A stretch of DNA of 64,000 nt from Nocardia jinanensis (GTDB lineage: Bacteria > Actinomycetota > Actinomycetes > Mycobacteriales > Mycobacteriaceae), in assembly GCF_014645735.1 (NCBI RefSeq), contig NZ_BMMH01000004.1, positions 440,240-504,239 of the forward strand. Reading direction: 5' to 3'. Shown piece by piece: positions 1 to 8,363 of the stretch. The notes beneath the pieces are model-generated. The model ran no database searches. It was not told where the DNA came from and was given only the letters and a program-made list of their open reading frames with translations. The position numbers and the translations under genes are program-made. How positions within the stretch are numbered: the stretch's first letter is position 1; each line of letters starts with the position of its first letter.

Positions 1-140
1 CTGACCGGCTGGTCGCGGTGTGGGATGGGGAAGGTGGAGAGGCCGGTGGTACCGGCAGCGTGGTGAAGCTGGCGCGGGAACTTGGGGTGGCCGTGGATGT
101 GGTGTGGCCGGAAGGTGCCGCCCGCGCTCGACCACGCTAA
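1..140 (+). CDS. C-terminal end of a SLOG/LOG-like Rossmann protein (partial)
   Basis: The frame that is open from base 3 ends at the TAA at 138-140. It encodes about 45 residues containing RLVAVWDG, then LARELGVAVDVVWPEGAAR. This VWDG ... GG(T) ... ARELG-V-V-VVWP pattern resembles the C-terminal strand-helix-strand of SLOG-type nucleotide-binding proteins (DprA/LOG-like folds) of actinomycetes. The rest of the gene lies outside the window, so domain content and function cannot be judged. It converges on the Nudix gene, and the stop codons of the two genes interlock (138-140 against 137-139). Family assignment is from pattern memory only. Confidence 0.45.
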   Translation, partial: DRLVAVWDGEGGEAGGTGSVVKLARELGVAVDVVWPEGAARARPR

Positions 141-670
141 AACAGACTGAGGGCCCGATACACACCGACTACGGTCGCGGCGCCGACGATCTCGCCGCGG
201 TCGATCATCCGCATCGCTTCGTCGAGCGCTACCCACCGGATCATTTCGGTTTCGTTGATATCCGGCCGGGTGTCGGTGAGGTCGGCGCCGTGGGCGAGAT
301 AGATGTCTTGGGGATGGTCGAGGGTGCCGATGGCGGGCTGATAGGTCACGAGGTGTCGCATGGTGCGCGGACGCCACCCGGTTTCCTCTTCGACTTCGCG
401 GGCGGCTGCGGCGCTCACGTCTTCGGCGTGGTCGACATAGCCGCCGGGTAGCTCCCACACCCACTGGTCGATGATCCACCGGTGCCGGTACATCAGGAGC
501 ACCTCGCGGTCGTCGTTGAGTACCAACGTCATCGCGCACCGTGGCATCCGGGCTACGTACTGGGTGAACTGCGTCCCATCAGGGAGACGAATCTCCGCTG
601 TCGACAACCTGATATGCCGGTTCTCGTCAACCACACACTCACCGAGGATCGTCCACTGGGTATCGCTCAC
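137..670 (-). CDS. Nudix hydrolase (ADP-ribose/NDP-sugar pyrophosphatase type)
   Basis: A 177-residue protein with a perfect Nudix box G-x5-E-x7-REVEEETGW at about residues 77-99. This loop-helix-loop binds Mg2+ and hydrolyses nucleoside diphosphates linked to another moiety. The sequence before the box (YRHRWIIDQWVWELPGG) is typical of ADP-ribose or NDP-sugar pyrophosphatases in the NudF-like branch, but substrate cannot be read from sequence. The frame is open further upstream, to an ATG at 826. I prefer the GTG at 670 because it gives a normal family length and the added N-terminus is Arg/Cys-rich and unlike the family. A GGGAG lies immediately upstream of that GTG. It converges on the partial gene at the window start. 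Confidence 0.85.
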   Translation of the reverse strand: MSDTQWTILGECVVDENRHIRLSTAEIRLPDGTQFTQYVARMPRCAMTLVLNDDREVLLMYRHRWIIDQWVWELPGGYVDHAEDVSAAAAREVEEETGWRPRTMRHLVTYQPAIGTLDHPQDIYLAHGADLTDTRPDINETEMIRWVALDEAMRMIDRGEIVGAATVVGVYRALSLF

Positions 671-858
671 ACTCCCGACGGTAGCGAAGCCAGGTCGACG
701 GTAGACGGACAAATGCAGGTCGAGGCGGCAGGGTGTTCTGGCTCGACAACGGCCGCCCTGCGCAACCTCACGAGACGCTACCGAAGCTGTGCACCTGAGT
801 CGGTCCGTTTCGCCGCCACATCGCATCAGCCGGTGGCGTGGCGAGAGAGTTGTGACCG

Positions 859-1389
859 ATGTCGTCTCTGCGCAAAGCGGAAGGCCTCGACGGGATTTCG
901 GTGGACCTGAGTATCACCTTCGAGCCCGCTGAACGGGAACTCGGTCTAACTCTGGACGGGTACGGAACGGTCATCGACGAGGTCGCCACGCTCGAACCCC
1001 ATCGTCTGGCCGGCTACCTCTACGAACTCGCCCGCGCGTTCACCGGCTTCTACGACACCTGCCCGGTTCTCACCGCCCCCGAACCCGTCCGCGGCAACCG
1101 CCTCGCCCTGTCCCAGCTGACCGCCCGAACCCTCGGCCACGGCCTCGGACTGCTGGGGATCGCCGCGCCGGAGCGGCTCTGGCCAGGAGAGAAGATCCCG
1201 GTGCTGTTCTGCCTGTTCTGCGGTCGCCGACCCCACGTATCCGCCCGGGGCCGCGACACCAGTGCTGGAGGCTCTGGAGAGCCGACTGGCATCGCCGCCC
1301 GCACACGAACTGGGCCGGTGCTGCACTCGGCAGACATTGTCTCCAACGGTGATGAATCGGGACTGGATTCGACGCTCTCGCCGGAGTGA
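859..1389 (+). pseudogene. Stand-alone fragment of the arginyl-tRNA synthetase anticodon-binding (DALR) domain
   Basis: Residues about 17-108 match the C-terminal DALR domain of ArgRS. LEPHRLAGYLYELARAFTGF is followed by YDTCPVL, RLALSQLTARTL and LLGIAAPERL, and the last element is where ArgRS proteins normally stop. The catalytic Rossmann domain (HIGH and KMSKS motifs, some 450 residues) is absent, and an in-frame stop lies just upstream of the ATG at 859. After PERL the frame runs on for about 68 residues of unrelated sequence, as if the original stop was lost. It is most simply a remnant of a second argS gene. A stand-alone DALR protein binding tRNA-Arg is a less likely alternative. Without the catalytic domain it cannot aminoacylate. 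Confidence 0.6.
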
Positions 1390-1561
1390 AATGTTCGTTG
1401 GTTCACTGACTTCGGCCGATTCGCCGATATGTCTGCGCTGCATTGCAAATGGGTTGCGCTCTAAGCGATTCAGGTGTCGAATGGCCTTCGCGCTGGGCAG
1501 GGTAGAGCAGCTTCGGTGCGGCCCGGCGGGTGAGGACCCCATGTCGAAATGAGGTGAAAGC

Positions 1562-2878
1562 ATGAAGGCTACTGCTGAGATACCTGGAGAAGACGGCAGT
1601 ATCGTTCGATTTGTGGGTGGTGGAGCTCGAAGCGAATCGGTCGGGTTTCTTGCGCGGAGTAATGAAACGGGTCGGTTTGTATTACGTACGGAGTCGATAC
1701 AAGAGATGTGGGGCGGCCTCCCGGTGAATGTCAGCGGTCTCTGCCGTGGGCATCTCTTCCTCCTGTATGGGGGGCGGGTATCGATTGAGTACGATCAGCT
1801 CAATATCGCAGCATCCGATCTATTTGTATCGATGAATCCGGTCGGGGGTGAAGTCGACAGCGAGGCACTCGACCTATGCTCACTTCTCGATAAGGTTGGA
1901 AAGATTCTTTTCCAGCTCGTGCCTGAATCGGTTGCGTCTACATTTCGTCTGGGAAGTGGAATTCCAATCGCCTTCGGGGGGAAAATAATCTCGGATCTGG
2001 ACTATTCACGCTTTGAAGGCGCAGATGTATTCGTGGGCTCTTCGGCTACCGTTTCATTATATCGGATGTCGGCGCATTTCGATGATCGTTTTCGGGGTAC
2101 TCTTGCTAACTCTTCGGAGGAGCGCCTGACGCTTGGCCTGGATCTGACTCGCCCGATGAAATTCGAGGAGGTAAAGCTGGTTGCCAAGGCGGTGCGCATT
2201 CTGCTGGCGTACGTAGAGGGTGCCGCTGCGGTCGACGGTGTCCAGCTCATTGCGGTCCCTGGATTCGCCGCCGATTGGTCTAACGCGGCGCTTACTGGCT
2301 GGGTACAGACCTGGGATGGGCGTCCCTCTATCCGTGTTGATATCTCAGAGCTCCCGGCCGGTCTTGAATTAATTCACGACTTCATCTTCAAGCTGCTCGA
2401 GACTCCACATGTCATTGAGGTGCTCACCGAAATATTGGCAAGCCGGGTAGCTAGTAGGTATCAGATTACTTTGCTGGGTACTGCGTGGGAGCATGTTGTC
2501 GCAAATATGGACAACGAGGGTAAAGTTCGTGAGCGCATATGTCAATTCGTTTCTGAAGCTACTGATTCGGATTCTGATTCCGAATTTTTGGTTGGTCTGG
2601 CATGGAATACCTACAACAAGTTGAAGCATCGCCAGTTGCAGCGGAAAGGACATCCTGACGACACGCGCCCAACCATCGATGATTTCAATGAAGACCACGC
2701 AAGTGCTCTGGCTAGATTTATGAAGATGGCACTCGTGGTCACCGTATTCTCGCAGCTTGGTCGTGCGGAAATCGCTCAGGATATTGGGGAAAACATCCGT
2801 GGATCAGTAGACTGGGAGCTGAGTCCTTATGGCAACCTGGCCCGAGCTTACAAGATTGGATCGGATTCCGATAGGTGA
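1562..2878 (+). CDS. Orphan hypothetical protein, low GC, possible C-terminal HEPN-like helical domain
   Basis: A 438-residue protein with no family I recognise. Its start (ATG 1562) follows GAGGTGAAAG, a good ribosome-binding site. Codon use is much more A/T-ending than the neighbours (many att, gaa, tta and aat codons), which points to recent acquisition. The N-terminal two thirds look beta-rich. The C-terminal third is helical, with a short segment YNKLKH near residue 360 resembling the N/R-x-x-K-H helices of some HEPN-type proteins, but a canonical Rx4-6H is not clear. There are no signal peptide or membrane segments. It sits alone between remnants of other genes, a typical cargo position in accessory DNA. 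A defence role is possible but not shown by the sequence. Confidence 0.6.
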   Translation: MKATAEIPGEDGSIVRFVGGGARSESVGFLARSNETGRFVLRTESIQEMWGGLPVNVSGLCRGHLFLLYGGRVSIEYDQLNIAASDLFVSMNPVGGEVDSEALDLCSLLDKVGKILFQLVPESVASTFRLGSGIPIAFGGKIISDLDYSRFEGADVFVGSSATVSLYRMSAHFDDRFRGTLANSSEERLTLGLDLTRPMKFEEVKLVAKAVRILLAYVEGAAAVDGVQLIAVPGFAADWSNAALTGWVQTWDGRPSIRVDISELPAGLELIHDFIFKLLETPHVIEVLTEILASRVASRYQITLLGTAWEHVVANMDNEGKVRERICQFVSEATDSDSDSEFLVGLAWNTYNKLKHRQLQRKGHPDDTRPTIDDFNEDHASALARFMKMALVVTVFSQLGRAEIAQDIGENIRGSVDWELSPYGNLARAYKIGSDSDR

Positions 2879-3058
2879 CCGCCGGGGCGGTGCATCGCGG
2901 CCTAGTCCAGTGTGGATCGCGATACTTCGCAATTTTGGTGTTGATACCACCTGGTGTTGCGGTGCCGCTGGGACGATTTGCCGGCGCTCGATGTGCTCAT
3001 TCTTGCCACGCCACCCTGATTGGGAGGGTATGCCACCGTTTTCGGATCGGCCTGGTAA

Positions 3059-4212
3059 CTACGTGTGCGTGCCGGTGCGCTCGGCGAAGACCAGTAGGCC
3101 CGGCAGTGTCGCAGCCTGCGGGTGTTGTAGCAGGTCTGCGGTGATCTTCTGGATGGGTTTGCGGTAGCGGACTTCGTCGGGAGCGGCTTGTTCGGCAGCA
3201 CACAGCGCCCGGTAGCACTGTTCGGGTTTGCCCCACTGGTGGAATGCGCGGGCTACGTCGGACCAGTAGCGGGCGCGGCTTTCGGCCAGCGGAATCGCTG
3301 CGGGATCGATCCGACGTGCCGCGTCGATCGCTGCCCCGGAGTCGCCGAGGACTCTGGCGATACTTACCTGGTACAGCCCGACCGTGCCGGATCCGAATCC
3401 GACGATGGAACGCGGACGCTCGTGGCCGAGCCGGGCAGCGGTGTGTGATGCCTCGGTGATTAGCGTTCGGGCGGACTCGCGATCGCCGTCGACCGCAGCG
3501 GTGTATGCCGCGGTCGACAGCAGTGACCCATACGCCACGAGGTATTCCCCCTGTGAAGTTCCGGCTGTAACGAGGTCGCGGTGTCGAGGACCAACCGTGT
3601 TGCGGTGTCGGTGTATCCGGTGCGGCGCAGCACGATCGCCCATGACCGATGGGCCGCGACTCGGGTCAGCGGGTCGTAACTACCGTCGGCTGCTTGCATC
3701 GCGCGGTCGGCGGTGGTCCAGGCGAGTTGATCGTGGCTGAGCTTGACACTCAGCCTGGCCGCCAGCACGTAGGCACGAGCGAGGACTGCCCCGGCTTCGG
3801 CGACATCGTCTGTGCTGGTGCCCGTGGCGCGGGTTGCCGCCGCGTCCGACAGCAGGCGGGGTAGTCCAGCGGCGAGTTCGGTGTAGTGCCCGCGGCCGAA
3901 CATCGACTGTCCGGCGGCGATCCGGTGGCCGAGCTGCCCGAGATCGACCGGGATGCCGGGAGCGGGCGGGGCCAGCAGCGCACGCTCCAGCACGCGTAGC
4001 GGGTCGGATGCCGCTACCGCCCTCGACGGTGGCGGGGTGATGCCGAGAGCGGTGACGGTGCCGGCCAGGCCGGCCAGCAGCGTGCGACGACGCATGGGTT
4101 CGGTCTCCTCGTCCGGCGCTGGGGTGACGCCGACGATAGCGGCGTGGGCGGCCAACCGCACTGTGCGGAGGGGTAGGTCGGCCAATCCGAGAAATTCCGG
4201 CGGAATGCGCAA
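3059..4212 (-). pseudogene. XRE-family TPR regulator remnant, headless and frameshifted
   Basis: Two overlapping leftward frames together encode the C-terminal half of an actinomycete XRE regulator: 4212 to about 3570, then about 3570 to 3059. The first contains PEFLGLADLP and MRRRTLLAGLAG, a segment that usually follows the helix-turn-helix in these proteins, then TPR-like helices. The second continues with GTSQGEYLVAYGSLLSTAAY and further TPR helices to the normal end. The join is near 3567-3575, where losing one base breaks DTATSL from TAGTSQGEYL. The N-terminal DNA-binding domain is missing altogether, and the CYTH gene begins where it should be. It is therefore a decayed paralogue of the type still intact at 6987-8363. 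Function is presumed lost. Confidence 0.7.
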
Positions 4213-4261
4213 GGCGAAAGCGAGCGCGCGCAGCGCGCACTTTCGCTGCTTGCCGCATCCG

Positions 4262-4846
4262 TCATACTGCTGGTTGCGCGCGCATTACCAAATCCCGGTA
4301 GGGGAGACGCACGATCGGGTTAGCGGAAATGCCGATCTCCCATTCGATGTCCTCGAGATGTGCGGCTGCGCCGTCGCTGTCGGTAGCGAGAACCTCGGTT
4401 TCGACGAAGGCGCCGACACCGGCGACGAGATCAATGCTTACGACCGTGTCGTGACGGTCTGGGTGCCGGTAGGTGGTGCGTGCCTTCTCGACTCGTACAA
4501 GTTCGATCATTCCAACCGCGGTGAGTAGTGCGTTCGCCGCGCCCACCTCGCCGGGGCCGGCGAGCTGAACGTTGTTCTCCTGTTTCGCGACTACGCCGTG
4601 ATCCGAATGGGTTGCTGTGCTGGACGGTGGTTTGTAGGTGATCTCGGCCGACCCATCGCGCTGCCGTACGCGCAGGCATTCGACAGTTTCCATGTAGTCG
4701 ACGTCGGGCCGGCTGTAGTAGGTGTCGACTTCGGTCAGCGAGCTGATTTCGCAGTAGCCGAGTTCAGTGAGGCGTCGGCTCAGGGTTTCGCTGTCGGCGA
4801 GTTCGCGCTTGCGTTCGACCTCGATCAGGTCCATGCGGGAGATCAT
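4262..4846 (-). CDS. CYTH-domain protein (class IV adenylate cyclase / triphosphatase-like)
   Basis: A 194-residue protein carrying the CYTH signature ExExK as IEVERK near the N-terminus (residues 8-13). Alternating charged strands follow (LRVRQRDG, ITYKPP, VEKARTTY, VSIDLVAGVGAFVETEV), as in the triphosphate-tunnel fold. Family members hydrolyse triphosphates or, in class IV enzymes, make cAMP from ATP; the sequence does not decide which. The length fits single-domain CYTH proteins, and no CHAD domain is attached. Its ATG at 4846 overlaps the stop of the preceding methyltransferase-like gene (ATGA), so it is the last cistron of a translationally coupled operon. The neighbouring XRE regulator suggests conditional expression. 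Confidence 0.8.
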   Translation of the reverse strand: MISRMDLIEVERKRELADSETLSRRLTELGYCEISSLTEVDTYYSRPDVDYMETVECLRVRQRDGSAEITYKPPSSTATHSDHGVVAKQENNVQLAGPGEVGAANALLTAVGMIELVRVEKARTTYRHPDRHDTVVSIDLVAGVGAFVETEVLATDSDGAAAHLEDIEWEIGISANPIVRLPYRDLVMRAQPAV

Positions 4847-6222
4847 CCTTTCCAGTGAATTGCCGTGTGCAGTCGGGCAAGTGTCGGTTTCGAGCAGATC
4901 GATTGCAGGGTGCCGAGGGCGCTTTGCAAGGTTTCGGTGTCGCTCAGCGGGATGTTCTGGAACAGCACCATCTGCTTCGCGTCGACGAGCGGGTTCGATA
5001 GGCGGTGGGTGAGGAATCGGTTGTAGTAGCGGCGGTCGCGGGTGAACACATCATCGGCCGAGACCGGCATCAAGACCAGGTCTTGGGTGGGATGGGCGTT
5101 GATCGAGTGCACGGCGAACGCGGAAAGCAGTTCGTCGACGGTGAGGTAGGCGTAGGTCTCGCGGCCTTCCCGGGTCAGCCACGAATCCCAGGTTCGGACA
5201 CAGTCGTCGGCGCCCTGTTCGGCCGCGGACATGAATGCCATCAGGGCTACGTCGCTGACTGCGTCGAAGATATCTCCGTCGATCACGTGATGATCGTCGA
5301 ACGGTTCACTCACTGCGAGGACGTTCGCCCGTTGTATCGACGGCATGCGATCCGATTCCGTCAGGGTGTAGTGCACTCGTTTGTGGCCGGTCCGGAAGTC
5401 GATCCAGTCTCCGGATAGTGGTCCGTCGAGAACCGGCCGAAATCCGAGGATCCCGGAACGCCAGACATGGTCGCGGCAGGTGATGTAGTGCCGTTGGACC
5501 TCGCGGAACAGCCCGACCGGCCCTTCGATCACCGCGCACACCCGGGTATCCAGTTCGGCCACGGGCACAATGCGCGAGTTCTGCCGGGCGACGACCTCGT
5601 CGTCGTGATGGTGATAGGGATGGGTACCTTCACGCAGGTAGTGCGGGACGAACATGCGCCAGAACTGCAACCAGGACTGTGAGCTGTAGGACTGCATGAC
5701 CCGCTCGTGCAGGCTCGGCGCGGCGACGGCGTAGACGTCGCGGTAGACGAAGTAACCGTAGGGGTGGAGCACGGTCGGCAGGGTCCGCATCAAGGTGTGC
5801 AGTCCGGAGTAGGCGCCACCGTAGGAGTAGACCTCGTGCATCAGGGCCGACGCGCTGATCACGTCGACCGGTTCGCGCAACAGTCGCCCGATGTCCTGAG
5901 CCCATCCGTGCACCAGCACGCACGACCCGACCGTGTTGAACCGTCCGATCGCGTCCGTGAGCGAGGTCGAGGAGACTCCGGGTGCCTCCACCAGGGTGAG
6001 TTGTACAGGGCGTGGCTCCTCGGCTGCCCGCGTCGCGAGGTAGTCGACGGCAGCGCCGCCACCCGGGCCGATCTCGACGAGATGCGGTTCAGGCGATTCG
6101 ACGCGTTGCAACGCCCGGTATACGAGTAGTCCCTTCTCGTCGCCGTGGTCATTGGCGGCGACGTCGAGATAGGTCGCGGCCGACTTGTGCACATGCGCGA
6201 AGTGGTTCGGTGCTCCGATCAT
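4843..6222 (-). CDS. SAM-dependent methyltransferase-like protein
   Basis: A 459-residue protein with a Rossmann motif I, LVEIGPGGGAAVDYL, near residue 50 and an acidic motif II-like strand end (LTLVEAPG). DVISASALMHEVYSYGG then fits motif IV. A long, poorly conserved C-terminal part of about 250 residues may be a substrate-binding or second catalytic module. I chose the ATG at 6222 because it overlaps the stop of the 27-codon gene as TGATG. A GTG at 6231 would add three residues. The stop overlaps the CYTH start as ATGA. Substrate is unknown; the pairing with a CYTH enzyme hints at a nucleotide- or phosphate-containing substrate, but that is inference. Confidence 0.7.
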   Translation of the reverse strand: MIGAPNHFAHVHKSAATYLDVAANDHGDEKGLLVYRALQRVESPEPHLVEIGPGGGAAVDYLATRAAEEPRPVQLTLVEAPGVSSTSLTDAIGRFNTVGSCVLVHGWAQDIGRLLREPVDVISASALMHEVYSYGGAYSGLHTLMRTLPTVLHPYGYFVYRDVYAVAAPSLHERVMQSYSSQSWLQFWRMFVPHYLREGTHPYHHHDDEVVARQNSRIVPVAELDTRVCAVIEGPVGLFREVQRHYITCRDHVWRSGILGFRPVLDGPLSGDWIDFRTGHKRVHYTLTESDRMPSIQRANVLAVSEPFDDHHVIDGDIFDAVSDVALMAFMSAAEQGADDCVRTWDSWLTREGRETYAYLTVDELLSAFAVHSINAHPTQDLVLMPVSADDVFTRDRRYYNRFLTHRLSNPLVDAKQMVLFQNIPLSDTETLQSALGTLQSICSKPTLARLHTAIHWKG

Positions 6223-6305
6223 CACGGCCACCAGATCGTCGCCGCGATCACCAGCAGCGGTAGTCCGATCACGATGGCGAAACCGATTGCCACCGTGGCG
6301 CTCAT
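6222..6305 (-). CDS. 27-residue single-span membrane peptide
   Basis: A short ORF of 27 codons, ATG at 6305 and TGA at 6224-6222. Its sequence is MSATVAIGFAIVIG followed by LPLLVIAATIWWP, one hydrophobic helix covering nearly the whole peptide. Its start overlaps the stop of the 100-aa gene (ATGA) and its stop overlaps the methyltransferase start (TGATG), so it is placed exactly as a coupled cistron. An AAAGGTGAGTCC stretch upstream gives a ribosome site. It could be a small membrane regulator or anchor for the operon products, or a coupling leader peptide. No homologue is recognised, and its size puts it below usual gene-calling cut-offs. Confidence 0.55.
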   Translation of the reverse strand: MSATVAIGFAIVIGLPLLVIAATIWWP

Positions 6306-6604
6306 GGACTCACCTTTGCGAATGCCCAGCGTGCGAAGCTGAGGCGCGGTACCACGGTTTCCACATCGGCCACGTCCATGACAGCGTTGAGTTCTAGCGG
6401 GCTCAGGTGGTCGGGCGCAGGCAAGATCATCAGGTCGGCCCGGGCGTTGCGCGCCTGGTCGGCCACCCGAAGCACCGACCGTTCGTCGGGCCACACGAGG
6501 TGGTACCCAAGGTGGCGGGCGAGGCGGTGTATCTGGGCGCGATCCCATTCGGGAGCATGGCTGACGTCGTAGTCGATCCAGCCGAACGCGATCGAGTAGT
6601 TCAT
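6302..6604 (-). CDS. Small hypothetical protein (100 aa) of the XRE/CYTH operon
   Basis: A 100-residue cytosolic protein starting MNYSIAFGWIDYDVSH. A segment QARNARADLMILPAPDHLSP looks like the end of a Rossmann-type strand-loop, and the arrangement recalls small resolvase- or nucleotide-binding-like proteins of actinomycetes encoded near XRE regulators, where they often sense or carry signals. No catalytic motif is visible. The ATG at 6604 overlaps the stop of the preceding 85-aa ORF (ATGA), and its own stop overlaps the next start (ATGA). It is thus the second of five coupled genes. Function is not predicted. Confidence 0.6.
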   Translation of the reverse strand: MNYSIAFGWIDYDVSHAPEWDRAQIHRLARHLGYHLVWPDERSVLRVADQARNARADLMILPAPDHLSPLELNAVMDVADVETVVPRLSFARWAFAKVSP

Positions 6605-6858
6605 GGCGCCGCCTGATCAGGCCGCGCGTAGTTGCGGATTGGAAGGTCAGTATGGAAAGGACCTATTGGGTCGGTGTCGTGTAGCGCGCGGAGCCCTGTA
6701 ACTATCCGTTCCAGAAGGATGCGGTGATTGTGACAGCGGGTCTGGCGATCATGCAGTGTCGTGGACTGGCTGTTCTTACCGGGTCTGCCGGCCGCAGCAA
6801 CTGAAGACACTTCGTCCGGAGAAAATCCGGTCACGGCGCGGGCATCGGTGGTTCTCAT
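6601..6858 (-). CDS. Small hypothetical protein (85 aa), first gene of the coupled operon
   Basis: An 85-residue ORF beginning MRTTDARAVTGFSPDEVSS. It is supported by a good ribosome-binding site (GAGGGGAG, spacing 6) before the ATG at 6858 and by a 4-bp stop/start overlap with the next gene. The product is polar, Arg/His-rich and without membrane segments. No family is recognised. It is the promoter-proximal gene of the leftward operon and faces the XRE regulator across a 128-bp gap. Confidence 0.5.
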   Translation of the reverse strand: MRTTDARAVTGFSPDEVSSVAAAGRPGKNSQSTTLHDRQTRCHNHRILLERIVTGLRALHDTDPIGPFHTDLPIRNYARPDQAAP

Positions 6859-6986
6859 TGCTGCTCCCCTCGAGATCGATTCGGTGGGCTGTCAGTCCCA
6901 GAACAGCGGTGGAACCGCATGGCAAGAAAGGTGGCAAAACTGTTGAAAGAGACTTGCCGGTGCGGACTTTCCACCAGAATCGAGTC
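6859..6986. promoter_or_regulatory. Divergent promoter region between XRE regulator and its presumed target operon
   Basis: A 128-bp gap between two divergent starts (6858 leftward, 6987 rightward). XRE-TPR regulators of this kind usually control adjacent divergent genes, so promoters and operators for both directions are expected here. I cannot pick out a convincing -35/-10 pair or a clear palindrome. The assignment rests on position only. Confidence 0.35.
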
Positions 6987-8363
6987 ATGCAGGAGGGGAA
7001 CGTCGAACGGGTAGCGGTGCCCGACAACAATCGTCAGCGCGCGCAGGTGGCCGATGAACTTGCGCGCGAAATCAAACGTCGGCGACAGGCGGCGGGGTTG
7101 AGCCAGCGCGAACTCGCAGCGCGAATCGGGTATACGCGTCAGTACGTGTCCATGACCGAGTGGGAGGACGCGAATCTGCCTTCCCGAGATCTTGTTGCGG
7201 CCATAGATGCAGGGCTCGACGCTGATGGTGAGCTTATGGCGGTACACGACCGGATCAAGCAAGAGCGGAAAGTCACCCGTCGAGACGTTAGCCGAGCAGA
7301 CACAGCGGGTTCTGCGGGTGAGCAAAGTGAGTGTGTGCCCATGGGCGTCTTCGGCCCGCGCATTCATCCAGGGGCGTTATCGGAGGCGATAGATGTAGAC
7401 ATGCCACTGGATCGCGAACAGATCGGTGCATACCTTCGGTCGCAGCAGATGTCCGAACATGCGATCACGAGTCTCGTCGAGATGACCCGTCTGCTGGCTA
7501 GTCAGCGCCAAAGCGTGGCGCCGGGTGCGCTCCTCGGTCCCATCGAAGCACACCGGGACACTGTTTCGGCCCTGTTCCGGAGTACGAGCGACAGCCGGCT
7601 GAAAGAACGACTCGGATCACTGCTGGGTGAGACCTCCATTGTCGCAAGTCGAGTATGGAGTGCTGTCGGCGATCGTGCGATGGCGCTCTCGCACTGCGCA
7701 TTTGCTCGCAAGCTGGCAGACAGCATGCGTGATCCGGTCATCGGAGGGGTGGCTCGAATATTCGAAAGCAACTTGCGGTCGGATGCGGCGACGCTGATCG
7801 GCTCGGACGGCGACGTAATCATTGGTCTGCGGATACTCAGAGACGCTGCAACGATGACAGATAGCTTGCCGCCTGCCGCCAGGGCAAGAATAGGCGCCGA
7901 GCTTGCCCAGGCATATGCGGTGCTCGAGCTTGATCGGGAGTGCCAGGACGCTCTGTCTCGCGCACGGCGCGCTGTTGACGACATTGATGAAGTTGACCGT
8001 ACTGGGCTTTTCAGTGACTGGGATGCGAGTCGGCTTCTTGTTTACGAAGGCACCTGCTGGCTCTTCCTGAACAAGCCCCGGAAAGCCATCGTTGCTCTCG
8101 ACGCGGCACTGAGCACAACTGGAGACGGGAACCGGAATGTGGGGCTCGCCGCACAGGTCGACCTGGCGAGCGCATACAACCAGATCGGAGAACTCGAAGA
8201 GGGGTGTCGGATTCTCGGAGAAACCCACAGCAGTCTCGTTGCCATGGGTAACCAACGTGGTATCGAACGTGCACATCGGGCAATCGAGAGAACCACACCG
8301 TGGCGCAACGAGCAGCCTGTCCGGGCGCTCCGGGAACGGATCCGAAGTACCGAGATTCAGTGA
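6987..8363 (+). CDS. XRE-family transcriptional regulator with TPR-like C-terminus
   Basis: A 458-residue regulator. A helix-turn-helix lies at about residues 23-75 (LAREIKRRRQAAGLSQRELA, then RIGYTRQYVSMTEW). It is followed by about 350 residues of degenerate TPR helices typical of actinomycete XRE regulators that sense a peptide or small signal. The frame is open to an ATG at 6756, but that extension covers the divergent promoter and is Arg-rich and unlike the family, so I start at ATG 6987. GTG 7017, after an AGGAGGGG about 18 bases upstream, is an alternative. It is divergent from the five-gene CYTH/methyltransferase operon, its likely target. Its end overlaps the convergent HAD gene by 7 bp. 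Confidence 0.8.
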   Translation: MQEGNVERVAVPDNNRQRAQVADELAREIKRRRQAAGLSQRELAARIGYTRQYVSMTEWEDANLPSRDLVAAIDAGLDADGELMAVHDRIKQERKVTRRDVSRADTAGSAGEQSECVPMGVFGPRIHPGALSEAIDVDMPLDREQIGAYLRSQQMSEHAITSLVEMTRLLASQRQSVAPGALLGPIEAHRDTVSALFRSTSDSRLKERLGSLLGETSIVASRVWSAVGDRAMALSHCAFARKLADSMRDPVIGGVARIFESNLRSDAATLIGSDGDVIIGLRILRDAATMTDSLPPAARARIGAELAQAYAVLELDRECQDALSRARRAVDDIDEVDRTGLFSDWDASRLLVYEGTCWLFLNKPRKAIVALDAALSTTGDGNRNVGLAAQVDLASAYNQIGELEEGCRILGETHSSLVAMGNQRGIERAHRAIERTTPWRNEQPVRALRERIRSTEIQ

